A stretch of DNA of 64,000 bases from Pseudazoarcus pumilus (GCF_002872475.1 NZ_CP025682.1:1984001-2048000), one strand, 5' to 3'; shown: positions 18,490-27,996, numbered from the stretch's first letter. The notes: generated by a model not told the origin, from the sequence alone. Made by a program: numbers and translations.

Positions 18490-19813
18490 CGCTACGTTCG
18501 AACACGGCGGCGAAGAAGCCGTCAGTGTCATGCAGGTGAGGCAGCAGGCGCAGACGCTCACCGGCATCGAGTTCGATCCCCTGGCGGCGCAGAACCTCGC
18601 CCGCGTCGAGCGCGCGAAACTGCGGATGCGCCCTGGCGAAGGCATCGACCACGTCGTCGTTCTCCTCGGCGAGCAGGCTGCAGGTGGCATACACCAGACG
18701 CCCGCCCGGACGCACCAGCGTGGCGGCCGCGGCGAGAATGGCCGACTGGCGCTCGACCATCTCGACCACCGACTGCGGCGACTGACGCCACTTGAGGTCC
18801 GGGTTGCGCCGCAGCGTGCCCAGTCCGCTGCACGGCACGTCGACCAGCACGCGGTCGGCCTTGCCGGCCAGACGCTTGACGCGCGCGTCGCGCTCGTGGG
18901 CGATCACCGCCGGATGCACGTTGGACAGCCCGGCACGCGCCGCGCGCGGCTTGAGCTGGGCCAGCCTGCGCTCGGACACGTCGAAGGCGTACAGCCGTCC
19001 GGTCGAGCGCATCATGGAGCCCAGATGCAGCGTCTTGCCGCCCGCACCGGCGCAGAAATCGACGATCAGCTCGCCGCGGCGCGGCTGCACCAGAAAGCCC
19101 AGCAACTGGCTGCCTTCGTCCTGCACCTCGAACGATCCGTCGAGAAAGCGTGCATGCTTCTGCAAGGCCGGCTTTTCGGCCAGACGCAGCCCGTGCGGCG
19201 AATACGGGCACGCCGTGGCGACAACGCCCGAATCGTTGAGCTCGGCCAGCAGCGCATCGCGCGAGCTGCGCACCCGATTCACCCGCAAGTCCAGCGGTGC
19301 CGGCCGGTTCAATCCTGCGGCCAGCGCAACCAGTTGTTCTTCATTCATGGACGCGCGCAGGCGCTCGACCAGCCAGTCGGGCAGGTCGGTACGCACGCCG
19401 AGCGTGAGTTGCGCCGGCTCGAGCGCGCGCAACCCCGCGATCCAGGCCAGTTCGGTCTCCGAGGCCAGGCCTTCGAAACGCCGCGCAGACCAGCCTTCGC
19501 AACGCGCCAGCCAGGCCAGCAGAAGCTGACGCGGGCTGGCATCCTCCCCAACCGTCGCGCGCAGCCAGCGCAGGCGGCGCAGGATGCCGTAAACGCTCTC
19601 GGCGACGATGCCGCGGTCGCGATGCCCCAGTTCGCGATGCTCGCGAAAATAGCGCGAGAGCACCGCATCGGCCGGGTACTCGAAACTCAGCACTTCGCCG
19701 AGCACGGCTGCGGCATGGGCCAGCGGTCCACGCACGACCTGCGTGCCCGTGGCCGCACGCGCCCTGCCCGTGCGGCCACGGGAGGCGGAATCGGACTTTC
19801 GTTTGGCACTCAT
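18479..19813 (-). CDS. rsmB: 16S rRNA m5C967 methyltransferase RsmB-like (NOL1/NOP2/Sun family)
   Basis: This SAM-dependent enzyme methylates cytosine in 16S rRNA. The 444-residue protein has an N-terminal NusB-like region and a C-terminal methyltransferase. The SAM site is VDFCAGAGGKTLHLG. The two catalytic cysteines lie in DVPCSGLGTLRRNPDLKW and YATCSLL. I chose the ATG at 19811-19813, 2 nt after the DUF3108 stop; a TTG two codons upstream is also possible. RsmB is the best match, though RsmF-like specificity is not excluded. Confidence 0.88.
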   Translation of the reverse strand: MSAKRKSDSASRGRTGRARAATGTQVVRGPLAHAAAVLGEVLSFEYPADAVLSRYFREHRELGHRDRGIVAESVYGILRRLRWLRATVGEDASPRQLLLAWLARCEGWSARRFEGLASETELAWIAGLRALEPAQLTLGVRTDLPDWLVERLRASMNEEQLVALAAGLNRPAPLDLRVNRVRSSRDALLAELNDSGVVATACPYSPHGLRLAEKPALQKHARFLDGSFEVQDEGSQLLGFLVQPRRGELIVDFCAGAGGKTLHLGSMMRSTGRLYAFDVSERRLAQLKPRAARAGLSNVHPAVIAHERDARVKRLAGKADRVLVDVPCSGLGTLRRNPDLKWRQSPQSVVEMVERQSAILAAAATLVRPGGRLVYATCSLLAEENDDVVDAFARAHPQFRALDAGEVLRRQGIELDAGERLRLLPHLHDTDGFFAAVFERSDAA

Positions 19814-19815
19814 GT

Positions 19816-20577
19816 TCAACCCCGCACGGCGAGTACAGGCGCGCCGTCGACGCGCACCTCGATCGCCCGCTGATCAAGGACCTGGCCCTTGTCGTCCTGC
19901 ATCAGCACGCGAAGCGGAGCCAGCCCGTGCGCCTTCGACAGCCACAGATCGATGGAGAGCTTGCCCGAGCGCGCCTTGAGGCGCACATGCACGGTGTCGA
20001 TACGCCCCACCGGCAGCTCCACGGTTTCGTCGCCGATCACGCTCAGATCGGTCTCGGCGGCCTTGCGATTGGTCACCAGGGTCAGCCGCTCGGGCAGACG
20101 GCCGTCGCGCAGGCTGGCCAGATGCCACACACTGAGCACGTCCAGGTCACCCGACTCGATCCCGAAACTCTCCTTGCGACCCTTGCGGCGCTGGATCAGC
20201 ACCGACCCGGCCTCCCAGTCGAAGCTCGCGCTCTCGCGTTCGCGCCCGCGCTGATCCACCGTGAACAGCTCGGGGCGCAGCCCGTCGGCCGTGACTTCGC
20301 CCCGGCTGCGCTGCACATAGCGGAAATCGACGAACACCGCGGCGAGCCCGGTGGTCTCGAGCTCCACGCTCATCTCGTAGCGGCCATCTTCGTGATGCCA
20401 CTGATGCACGCCCTCGCCCAGTTTCATGCCGTCCTCGCCACGCAGCACTTCATAGACGATGCGACCGTCGGCGGGCCACGGCGCGGCCAGCGCAGGACTC
20501 ACGCACGGCAAGCTCACGACGAAGGCGGCAAGGGCGAGGCGAAGGAATCGCGTCACGATGAAAACTCCTGAAGTCAT
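19816..20577 (-). CDS. DUF3108 domain-containing secreted protein
   Basis: The 253-residue protein has an N-terminal signal peptide ending near ALAAPWPA and a beta-rich DUF3108 domain (about residues 38-250), typical of periplasmic or outer-membrane-associated proteins of unknown function. Its ATG overlaps the purN stop as ATGA. A GTG at 20554-20556 with its own AGGAG site is an alternative start. DUF3108 genes commonly sit next to purN in betaproteobacteria. No catalytic residues are apparent. Confidence 0.85.
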   Translation of the reverse strand: MTSGVFIVTRFLRLALAAFVVSLPCVSPALAAPWPADGRIVYEVLRGEDGMKLGEGVHQWHHEDGRYEMSVELETTGLAAVFVDFRYVQRSRGEVTADGLRPELFTVDQRGRERESASFDWEAGSVLIQRRKGRKESFGIESGDLDVLSVWHLASLRDGRLPERLTLVTNRKAAETDLSVIGDETVELPVGRIDTVHVRLKARSGKLSIDLWLSKAHGLAPLRVLMQDDKGQVLDQRAIEVRVDGAPVLAVRG

Positions 20578-21230
20578 TCGGGTTGCGGACAGATGAATCC
20601 GCCCTCGGGGGCGGTCGCGCCGTTCAGGCAGACCCGACCGTCTTGCAGCGACAGTCGGCCGGCAACGAACCAGCGCACGGCCTGTGGATAGATGCGGTGT
20701 TCCTGCGCGAGCACACGCGCGGCGAGAGTGGACTCGTCGTCGTCGGGCAGCACCGGCACTGCAGCCTGTATGACGATCGGCCCGGCGTCGAGTTCAGGCG
20801 TCACGAAATGCACCGTCGCGCCGTGCAGGCGCACGCCGGCTTCGATCGCGCGGCGATGCGTCGCCAGCCCCGTGAATGAGGGCAGCAGCGACGGGTGGAT
20901 GTTGAGCATGCGCCCTGCGTGCTTGCGCACGAAATCGGCGGCGAGAATGCGCATGAATCCGGCGAGCACGACCAGACGCGGCGAGAAGGCGTCCACGGCC
21001 CGGTCCAGCGCCGCGTCGAAGGCCTCTCGCGTGGCGAAGCCGCTCGCATCCACGACCTCGGCGTGCAGCCCGTGGTCGCGCGCCAGGGCGAGCCCGCCTG
21101 CATCCGGCCGGTTCGAGATCACGGCACGGATGTCGAGCCCGGGGATGGCCGCACGCACGATCGCGTCGAGATTGCTGCCACGGCCGGACATCAGCACCAC
21201 GGCCGGGGTCGGATCGGATGAAGAGTTCAT
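20574..21230 (-). CDS. purN: Phosphoribosylglycinamide formyltransferase (GART)
   Basis: PurN transfers a formyl group from 10-formyl-tetrahydrofolate to GAR in purine synthesis. The 218-residue protein has the N-terminal VVLMSGRGSNLDAI motif. The catalytic Asn and His lie in NIHPSLLPSFTGLATHRRA, and the Asp follows in the VTPELDAGPI region. Its ATG overlaps the upstream lipoprotein stop, and its stop overlaps the DUF3108 start, so translation is coupled on both sides. Confidence 0.95.
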   Translation of the reverse strand: MNSSSDPTPAVVLMSGRGSNLDAIVRAAIPGLDIRAVISNRPDAGGLALARDHGLHAEVVDASGFATREAFDAALDRAVDAFSPRLVVLAGFMRILAADFVRKHAGRMLNIHPSLLPSFTGLATHRRAIEAGVRLHGATVHFVTPELDAGPIVIQAAVPVLPDDDESTLAARVLAQEHRIYPQAVRWFVAGRLSLQDGRVCLNGATAPEGGFICPQPE

Positions 21231-21955
21231 GGAATGGGCAAAAACACCGCGGTTGCCAGGTTCTGCACGATGCGCACGACCGCGCGCTCGGTCTTGATCT
21301 CGACCACGTCGGTCAGGGTTTCGAGAATGCCGATGATGCGCCCGAACTCGCGCTCGAAACTGAGGTTGATGATCTCTCCCATCTCGTTGGACAACAGCAA
21401 TGGTGTGCCGTCGTCCGCACGCGCGGTGGCAAGCTTCCAGGCCGCAATCTCGACGTTGCGCGCCGCATTGTAGAACGCCTGCGGCTCGAGTTCATTGAGC
21501 ATGTAGAAGCCCACCTGGTTGCCGAAGGCGGTCTGCACCATGCTCGACAGGCCGACGATGAAGGCCTTGACGCGATCGCCCGCGAAATCGGGCTCGAAGG
21601 CCAGCATGAGCGCGGCGATGTCGCGCCGATTGTCCAGTTCGTCGAAACGCCAGCCGTGATCGAAACTGAAGATCGTGGCCATCGCCTCGTCGAGCAAGTC
21701 GGCGCTCTTGCGCCACTCGCGCGGATTGCGCAGGTACAGCTTGCGGGCGAGCCGGCGCAGGCTCACGAACAGACGCCGCTGCGTGGCCTCGGCATAGTGG
21801 TCGAAATCGGTCTTGATGAGCTGCTCGTGCAGGCGCGTCTTCTGTTGCGCGCCCGGCGAGGTACCGCGCACCGTGCAGCCGCCGAGCAGCAGCACGCCGG
21901 CCAGCAGAGCCAGCGCGGCGCGTCGGGACGGGGCCGTCGGGGAATTCGGATTCAT
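21227..21955 (-). CDS. Conserved lipoprotein of unknown function
   Basis: The 242-residue product has a lipoprotein signal peptide with lipobox LLGGC, so the acylated Cys is near residue 27. The rest is mostly helical with no motif I recognise (ALMLAFEPDFAGDRVKAFIVGLSSM is a representative stretch). I chose the ATG at 21953-21955, which gives a compact signal peptide. It is the first gene of the purN operon and diverges from mutL. Confidence 0.8.
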   Translation of the reverse strand: MNPNSPTAPSRRAALALLAGVLLLGGCTVRGTSPGAQQKTRLHEQLIKTDFDHYAEATQRRLFVSLRRLARKLYLRNPREWRKSADLLDEAMATIFSFDHGWRFDELDNRRDIAALMLAFEPDFAGDRVKAFIVGLSSMVQTAFGNQVGFYMLNELEPQAFYNAARNVEIAAWKLATARADDGTPLLLSNEMGEIINLSFEREFGRIIGILETLTDVVEIKTERAVVRIVQNLATAVFLPIP

Positions 21956-22033
21956 GCGCTGCACGGCACTTGCAAAAGGGCCCGCCCATGATACCGGAAC
22001 GCTGCCGCGCTACCGGGCAGCGCGCGCACGCTG

Positions 22034-22039
22034 CGTATA
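22034..22039 (+). promoter_or_regulatory. -10 element of the mutL promoter
   Basis: A perfect TATAAT lies 30 bp upstream of the mutL ATG, the same spacing as at bamD. No clear -35 is seen. Confidence 0.55.
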
Positions 22040-22068
22040 ATCGGACGTTTTGCGAGACCCGCCGCCCG

Positions 22069-23862
22069 ATGCCCGCCATCCGCCAGCTTCCGGACCTCCT
22101 GATCAACCAGATCGCCGCCGGCGAAGTCGTCGAGCGACCCGCTTCGGTCGTCAAGGAACTGCTCGAGAATGCGCTCGACGCGGGCGCGCGCGCCATCGAA
22201 ATCCAGCTCGAACAGGGCGGCGTGCGCCGCATCCGCATCGGCGACGACGGCTGCGGCATGGACAAGGCCGATCTGGCGCTGGCGCTGGATCGCCACGCCA
22301 CCAGCAAGATCGCCAGCCTCGACGACCTCGAACGCGTCGGCACCATGGGCTTTCGCGGCGAGGCACTGGCAGCGATCTCCGCGGTGGCACGTACCACCAT
22401 CACCAGCCGTGCCACCGGCAGCGCGCATGCCTGGCGCATCGACGGGGCCGATCGCAGCGTCGCGCCCGCCGCGCTCGACGCCGGCACTGTGGTCGAGGTC
22501 GCCGACCTGTACTTCAACACGCCGGCACGGCGCAAGTTTCTCAAGACCGAACCCACCGAACTGGCCCATTGCGACGAGATGTTCCGCCGCGCGGCGCTGG
22601 CCCGACCGGATGTCGCCTTCCAGTTCGCACACAACGCCCGCGTGTCGCATCGCCTGCCGCCGACCGACCCGGCACGGCGCATCGGCGCACTGATGGGCGA
22701 CGATTTCATCGAACACGCCCGTCAGGTCGAGGCCGACGCCGGCGTGCTGCGCCTGAGCGGCTTCGCCTGCGTGCCGGCCTACTCGCGCGCCAACCGCGAC
22801 GCCCAGTACTTCTTCGTCAACGGCCGTTTCGTGCGCGACAAGCTGCTCGCCCATGCCGCCCGCCAGGCCTACGCCGACGTACTGCACGGCCAGCGTCACC
22901 CGGCCTACGTGCTGTTTCTCGAACTCGACCCGTCCGGCGTCGACGTCAACGTGCACCCGGCCAAGATCGAGGTGCGCTTTCGTGAAGCGCGCGCCGTGCA
23001 TCAGTTCGTGTTTCACGCAATCAGCCGCGCGCTCGCCGAATCGGGCGCGGCGCTCGCCGCCGAACGCGACCCCGCACCGAGCGCCCCGCATGCTCCGCCA
23101 CCGCGCTGGGCGCCACCGGTGCAAGGGCGGCTGGCGATGGATTCGGCCACGCGCAGCTATCTCGATTTCGTCTCGACCGCGCGGCTCGAAGCCCCGACGG
23201 CGACCGCAGGTGGGTCCGAGCCTACTTCGATGCCGGCGCCTGCGATGGACACTGGACCGGCATCAGCCGTGAACGTCGAGGACGCACCGCTGGGCTACGC
23301 GATCGCGCAACTTCACGGCATCTACGTCCTCGCCCAGAACGCGCGCGGGCTGATCATCGTCGACATGCACGCGGCACACGAGCGCATCCTCTATGAAAAG
23401 CTCAAGACCGTGCTCGACGGCACACCAGCCGTGCAGCGCCTCCTGATGCCGGCCGTGATCTCGCTCGGCGCACGCGACATGGCCGCCGCCGAGGAACATG
23501 CACACACGCTCGCTGCGATGGGATTCGAGGTCGCCGCGGCCGGCCCCGAGGAGTTGGCGATCCGCAGCGTACCCGCCCTGCTCGCACAGGCCAGTGCGGG
23601 CGAGCTGGTACGCAGCCTGCTGGCCGAGCTGCGCGAGTTCCCGGCCTCCGAAGTGGTCACGGCGCGGCGCAACGAACTGCTCTCGACCATGGCCTGCCAC
23701 GGCGCGGTGCGCGCCAACCGGCAGCTGAGCATCCCCGAGATGAACGCGCTGCTGCGCGACATGGAAGCCACCGAACGCGCCGACCAGTGCAACCACGGCC
23801 GCCCGACCTGGACCCAGTTCTCCATTGCCGAACTCGACCGCCTGTTCTTGCGCGGGCAATAG
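22069..23862 (+). CDS. mutL: DNA mismatch repair protein MutL
   Basis: MutL is the GHKL ATPase that couples MutS mismatch recognition to downstream endonuclease and helicase. The 597-residue protein has the N-terminal ATPase motifs IAAGEVVERPASVVKELLENALDAGA, DDGCGM and GFRGEALAAI. A variable linker covers about residues 345-405. The C-terminal dimerisation domain starts at about 405 and includes DMHAAHERILYEK. I see no DQHA(X)2E(X)4E endonuclease motif: the matching stretch reads DMHAAHERILYE, whose catalytic status would need alignment. The start is set by the conserved MPAIRQLPDLL. Confidence 0.95.
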   Translation: MPAIRQLPDLLINQIAAGEVVERPASVVKELLENALDAGARAIEIQLEQGGVRRIRIGDDGCGMDKADLALALDRHATSKIASLDDLERVGTMGFRGEALAAISAVARTTITSRATGSAHAWRIDGADRSVAPAALDAGTVVEVADLYFNTPARRKFLKTEPTELAHCDEMFRRAALARPDVAFQFAHNARVSHRLPPTDPARRIGALMGDDFIEHARQVEADAGVLRLSGFACVPAYSRANRDAQYFFVNGRFVRDKLLAHAARQAYADVLHGQRHPAYVLFLELDPSGVDVNVHPAKIEVRFREARAVHQFVFHAISRALAESGAALAAERDPAPSAPHAPPPRWAPPVQGRLAMDSATRSYLDFVSTARLEAPTATAGGSEPTSMPAPAMDTGPASAVNVEDAPLGYAIAQLHGIYVLAQNARGLIIVDMHAAHERILYEKLKTVLDGTPAVQRLLMPAVISLGARDMAAAEEHAHTLAAMGFEVAAAGPEELAIRSVPALLAQASAGELVRSLLAELREFPASEVVTARRNELLSTMACHGAVRANRQLSIPEMNALLRDMEATERADQCNHGRPTWTQFSIAELDRLFLRGQ

Positions 23863-23908
23863 CGCAGGACGCGCGGGAACCGTCGGTCGCCAGCGCACTC
23901 CCAGCGGG

Positions 23909-24109
23909 GTGCTCGACGTGCTCGCGAAACTCCTGAACTGGTTCTTCAACAACCTCGAGCGGCGCTTCGGCCTGCACACGGGCCGCGACAGTCCGCCCGC
24001 GGCTACGCGCGAGTGCGCGTCCTGCGGCGGAGAAGGCGTGCTCGCGGAAACCGGCGATGTATGCCCATCGTGCCATGGCAGTGGGCGCGACGAGGCCGGG
24101 TCACGCTAG
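23909..24109 (+). CDS. Small zinc-ribbon protein, unknown function
   Basis: About 66 residues are encoded from a GTG at 23909; a GTG at 23918 is an alternative, and an ATG at 23825 would overlap mutL. A helical N-terminus (LAKLLNWFFNNLERRFGL) precedes two DnaJ-like CxxC motifs, CASCGGEG and CPSCHGSG, about 17 residues apart. This is one complete zinc site. No partner is apparent, and the gene is convergent with dctM. Confidence 0.55.
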   Translation: MLDVLAKLLNWFFNNLERRFGLHTGRDSPPAATRECASCGGEGVLAETGDVCPSCHGSGRDEAGSR

Positions 24110-24131
24110 CGCCTCCCCGCTCGGTCGGCGT

Positions 24132-25412
24132 TCAGCGCATGCCGAACAGCGCCGGTACGGTGAGCGTCAGCGCAGGTACGTAGGCAATCGCCAGCACGGC
24201 GACAATCATCGCCACCAGAAAGGGAATCAAGGGCTTTATCAACCGGTCGATCGGCACTTCCGACAGGCTGGAGCCGATGAACAACGTCAGGCCCACCGGC
24301 GGAGTCACGTGACCGAGCGCAAGCGCGGAAAGCAGCAGCACACCGAAGTGCAGCGGATCGAAGCCTAGCGCCATCGCAACCGGATGCAGTATGGGCGTGA
24401 GGATGATCAGCGCGGTGGCCGGCGTCAGAAAACAACCGGCGGCCAGTGCGAGCAGAATCACGTTCACCGCGAAGAAGGCCTTCGACGGGAAGTTCGCCAG
24501 CAGGAAGGCCGACAGATCCTGCGGCACGCGCTCGATCGTGAGAATCCAGCCAAAGACCTTGGCGACTGCCAGCAGCAGCATGATCGACCCGATGGTCAGA
24601 CACGCCGCGCCGAGCAACCTGGGCAACTCTCGCCAGCCGATGTCGCGATATACGACCGTCGTCAGCAGCAGCCCGTAGATGAAGGCCACAGCGGCCGATT
24701 CCGTCACGGTAAACACGCCGGTGAAGATGCCGCCGAGGATGATCGCCGGCAGCAGCAAGGTGGGCAGCGCATCGCGCGTAGTCGTCGCCAGCCGACGTGC
24801 GTTGAAGGCTTGCGGCATCCCGTAACCATGGAGCCGCGACTGCACCCAGGCGATGACCATGAGTGACACGCCAATGGCGATGCCGGGCACGATGCCGGCG
24901 GCAAAAAGTTGATCGACGGGCGTACCGGTCAGCCAGGCGTAGAGGATCAGATCGATCGAGGGTGGAATCAGGTTGCCCATGACCGACGAAGTGCAGGTCA
25001 CCACTGCCGCGAACGCAGCCGGATATCCGCGCCGCTTCATCTCCGGAATCATCACCGAACCGACTGCTGCAGTGTCGGCCGTAGCGGCGCCGGAAATGCC
25101 CCCGAAGAACATCGACGCGAGTACGTTGGCATGCGCCAGCCCGCCGCGTGCCCAGCCCACCAGCGCCTCGCACAATGCGACCAGGCGCGTGCCGATGCTG
25201 CCGCGAGAGACCAGTTCGCCGAACAGGATGAACAGCGGGATCGCCAGCAACGGTGCCGAATCGATGGCCGCGACCAATTGCTGCGGCACGACCGTGCCGG
25301 GCAACCGCCCCTGCCACATCAAGGCCGCCGCGCAGCCCAGCGCCAGCGCGAAGACCACTGGCACCGACAACAACAGCGAACCAAAGAAGACGACGAACAG
25401 GACAAGAGTCAT
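24132..25412 (-). CDS. dctM: TRAP transporter large permease DctM
   Basis: This is the 12-helix large membrane subunit of a TRAP transporter that drives solute uptake by ion gradients. The 426-residue length and motifs such as GELVSRGSIGTRLV, FFGGISGAATADTAAVGSVMIPEMKRRGY and SSVMGNLIPPSID are characteristic. Its ATG overlaps the dctQ stop as ATGA, and dctP lies upstream. The substrate is probably a C4-dicarboxylate or another organic acid. Confidence 0.94.
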   Translation of the reverse strand: MTLVLFVVFFGSLLLSVPVVFALALGCAAALMWQGRLPGTVVPQQLVAAIDSAPLLAIPLFILFGELVSRGSIGTRLVALCEALVGWARGGLAHANVLASMFFGGISGAATADTAAVGSVMIPEMKRRGYPAAFAAVVTCTSSVMGNLIPPSIDLILYAWLTGTPVDQLFAAGIVPGIAIGVSLMVIAWVQSRLHGYGMPQAFNARRLATTTRDALPTLLLPAIILGGIFTGVFTVTESAAVAFIYGLLLTTVVYRDIGWRELPRLLGAACLTIGSIMLLLAVAKVFGWILTIERVPQDLSAFLLANFPSKAFFAVNVILLALAAGCFLTPATALIILTPILHPVAMALGFDPLHFGVLLLSALALGHVTPPVGLTLFIGSSLSEVPIDRLIKPLIPFLVAMIVAVLAIAYVPALTLTVPALFGMR

Positions 25413-25924
25413 TTCGTCGCTCCGTCCGCTTCGTCCGTGACAGAAGCATCACGCGCTGCGCGCAACCATTTCGGCGTCGACAGCACGGTGCCGAGCAGCA
25501 TCAACGCGCAAGCAACCGGCGCCGCGGCATACACCCACGCCATCGAGATCTGCAGCGTCGAGGAGGTCTGCGTGGCCACCCGCTGCGTGATCGCAATGCC
25601 GTAATGAATCAGATAGAGCAGTGCCAGCGCAACCAGCACGAGGACCAGCGCTTCCAGCCACATGCGTGCGCGCCCGCGCAGCGCGCGCAACAACACGTCG
25701 ACGCGGTGCAACACACCGTCCTGCCAGGCAGCGGCGCCGCCCAGCAGTGTGCACCAGACGAATGCGAACCGAGCCGTCTCGCTGGTCCAGTGCAAGCCGA
25801 TGCCGAAAACGCTGCGCCCGACGAACTGGCCGCTCACGCACAGCACGATGACGACGAGGAACATGGCCGACAGCGTGACTTCGGCGCGCAGCAGCAGCCG
25901 CGCCAGACGCTCATTCAGAGGCAT
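25409..25924 (-). CDS. dctQ: TRAP transporter small permease DctQ
   Basis: This 171-residue protein has four hydrophobic segments and the DctQ signature (QFVGRSVFGIGLHWTSETARFAFVW). It pairs with DctM in the inner membrane and is translationally coupled to it. Confidence 0.92.
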   Translation of the reverse strand: MPLNERLARLLLRAEVTLSAMFLVVIVLCVSGQFVGRSVFGIGLHWTSETARFAFVWCTLLGGAAAWQDGVLHRVDVLLRALRGRARMWLEALVLVLVALALLYLIHYGIAITQRVATQTSSTLQISMAWVYAAAPVACALMLLGTVLSTPKWLRAARDASVTDEADGATK

Positions 25925-25956
25925 ATTGAGCCAGACAAGAGATGAAGGACATGCGA

Positions 25957-25971
25957 CGGACCAATGGTCCG
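25957..25971. repeat. Stem-loop between dctP and dctQ
   Basis: CGGACC and GGTCCG pair around an AAT loop in the 75-bp gap. Such elements often leave binding-protein mRNA more abundant than permease mRNA. No T-run is present. Confidence 0.45.
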
Positions 25972-25999
25972 CCGCATTCTCACGCAGAAACGTGCAGGC

Positions 26000-26983
26000 T
26001 TACTTGACCGCACGAATACGTGCAATCCACTCCTTGCCGCCGACCCGGTCCGCCTGGCTGTCGAGCACGGACTCGGCACGCGCGGCCCACTGCGCGGCAT
26101 CGGCGGGCTCATGGATGGTCACGCCCATTTTCGCAAGCTCGTCGAACAAGGCATTCTCACGCTCGAGGAACAGCGAACGCTCGTAGCGCACGGCCGCATC
26201 GCCCGCCTCCTTGACGGCCTCTTGCTGTGCGGGCGTTAGCGCGTCGAAGCTCGACCTGGCCATCATGAAGTTGTGCCAGGAGAAGATGTAATTGATGCGC
26301 GTGTAGTGCGGCGCCACCGTGTTGAAGCTCATCGACTTGTAGCTCACCCCGGTGCCTTCGCCGCCATCGACCAGGCGCTGCTGCAGCGACACGAACACGT
26401 CATTCCAGGAGATCGGTGTCGGTACCGCGCCGAGTTGCTCCCAGGTCGCGATGATGGCCGGGTTCTCCATCGTGCGAACCTTCATGCCGCGCAACTCCTC
26501 GAGATTGCGCACCGGCTGGTTGGTGTACAGATCGCGCGCGCCACCGTAGCCGTAGCCGAGCTTGATCAGACCCTGCTTTTCCATCTGAGCGGCCAGTTCA
26601 TCGCCCACTTCGCTGTCCATCACCGCGAACAGGTGATCGACGTCGCGGAAGAGGAAGGGCAGGCTCATCGCGCGAAACCCCGGCACGAAGTTGGCCGTCA
26701 GCGCGGAAGTGACCGTCGTGATGTCCACGCTGCCCGTCTGCAGGCCCTCGATCAGGGTGCGCTCGTCACCGAGCTGACCCGCGGGAAAGATCTCGACCTT
26801 GATTTCCGGCGCGCGCTTGCCCAGTTCCTCGGCAAAACGCTCGGCCATCAGATGATAGGGGTGATCCTGTTCCAGGACGTGGCCGAAGGTCAGCGTCTGG
26901 GCCGCGGCGACGGGCACGAAGGTGAATGCCCATAGCGCAACAGCGCCAAAGATACCGGTCTTGATCTTCGTGTGAATCGTCAT
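26000..26983 (-). CDS. dctP: TRAP transporter solute-binding protein DctP
   Basis: This periplasmic protein captures the substrate and delivers it to DctQM. The 327-residue product has a signal peptide ending near VAAAQ, then LTFGHVLEQDHPYHLMAERFAEELGKR, and PAGQLGDERTLIEGLQTGSVD, the classic DctP motifs. I chose the ATG at 26981-26983, preceded by AGAAGGA, over an upstream frame open to 27133. It is the first gene of dctPQM and divergent from a phosphodiesterase gene. Confidence 0.94.
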   Translation of the reverse strand: MTIHTKIKTGIFGAVALWAFTFVPVAAAQTLTFGHVLEQDHPYHLMAERFAEELGKRAPEIKVEIFPAGQLGDERTLIEGLQTGSVDITTVTSALTANFVPGFRAMSLPFLFRDVDHLFAVMDSEVGDELAAQMEKQGLIKLGYGYGGARDLYTNQPVRNLEELRGMKVRTMENPAIIATWEQLGAVPTPISWNDVFVSLQQRLVDGGEGTGVSYKSMSFNTVAPHYTRINYIFSWHNFMMARSSFDALTPAQQEAVKEAGDAAVRYERSLFLERENALFDELAKMGVTIHEPADAAQWAARAESVLDSQADRVGGKEWIARIRAVK

Positions 26984-27141
26984 ATCCTTCTCTCCGTATC
27001 GTGACTTCGCTTGAGAGGCGCAACGGTAATCGGCGCATATTGCAGCACCGTGACGGACGTCAGCACGCCAGATTCGATTGGCGCAGCGGTAAAGTAGTGC
27101 GCGCACGCCAAACGCACAACCCTTTTTTGACACGATCCGAC

Positions 27142-27936
27142 ATGCTCATCGCACAGATTTCAGACACCCACATCGGCGTCCCGGGCGCACTGGCTTACGG
27201 ACGGGTCGACGTATCGCGCATGCTAATTGACTGCGTCCGGCATGTGTGTCGCCTCGATCCACGGCCCGACCTGCTGCTCGTCACCGGCGATCTGGTCGAC
27301 CGGGGCATCCCGGACGAATACGCGCATTTCCGTGAACTGCTCGCGCCGCTGCAGATGCCCGTACGAGTCATTGCCGGCAACCACGACGAGCGCGAGGCGC
27401 TGCGTGAGGCGTTCATCGGCGACGGTTATCTGCCCTCGTCGGGCTTTCTGCACTACGTGCTGGACGAGTATCCGTTGCGCGTCATTGGTCTCGACACGCT
27501 GGTGCCAGGCAGCGGACGCGGCGAGTTGTGCGCCGAACGGCTCGAGTGGCTGGATGCAACCCTGTCCGCAAAACCACACGCGCCGACGCTCGTCGCACTG
27601 CATCATCCGCCCTTCGACACCGGCATCGCCTACATGGACCGGCTCGGCCTGACCGGCCGCGAGGCCTATGCAGACCTGATCGAAGCGCACCCTCAGGTTC
27701 GGGCGACCCTGTGCGGCCACCTGCATCGGCACATCGTCTCCGCAATCGGAAATCGGCCGGCCATCACGGCACCGAGCCCTGCACACCAGGTCGCGCTGAA
27801 CTTCGACGCGGACGCGCCGGGATGCTTCAGCATGGAACCTCCCGGCTTCTTGCTGCATCGTTGGGACGGCAAACACCTGACGAGCCACGCGGTTTCGATC
27901 GGAAACTTCGCGGGCCCCTACCCCTTCCGCCGCTAG
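27142..27936 (+). CDS. Metallophosphoesterase, CpdA-like cyclic nucleotide phosphodiesterase
   Basis: The 264-residue cytosolic protein has the class III cyclic nucleotide phosphodiesterase metal motifs: ISDTHIG, VTGDLVDRG, AGNHDE, ALHHPPF and GHLHRH. Such enzymes cleave cAMP or other phosphodiesters. I chose the ATG at 27142 because homologues start MLIAQISDTH. The gene stands alone. Its substrate cannot be settled from sequence; GpdQ-type glycerophosphodiesterase is an alternative. Confidence 0.85.
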   Translation: MLIAQISDTHIGVPGALAYGRVDVSRMLIDCVRHVCRLDPRPDLLLVTGDLVDRGIPDEYAHFRELLAPLQMPVRVIAGNHDEREALREAFIGDGYLPSSGFLHYVLDEYPLRVIGLDTLVPGSGRGELCAERLEWLDATLSAKPHAPTLVALHHPPFDTGIAYMDRLGLTGREAYADLIEAHPQVRATLCGHLHRHIVSAIGNRPAITAPSPAHQVALNFDADAPGCFSMEPPGFLLHRWDGKHLTSHAVSIGNFAGPYPFRR

Positions 27937-27969
27937 ACGGGCGCGCACAAGTACCGGCCAGCCGACAAC

Positions 27970-27996
27970 AAAAAAGCCGCGCCCGAAGGACGCGAC
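27970..27996 (-). terminator. Rho-independent terminator of the CBS/BON gene
   Basis: Read on the minus strand, GTCGCGTCC pairs with GGGCGCGGC (two G-U pairs) around TTC and is followed by six T. It lies about 50 bp downstream of the CBS/BON stop codon. Confidence 0.8.

Noticed and set aside
26984-27141. Sigma-54 promoter for dctPQM
   Set aside because: dct systems can be sigma-54 dependent, but neither strand has TGGCAC-N5-TTGC in this gap.
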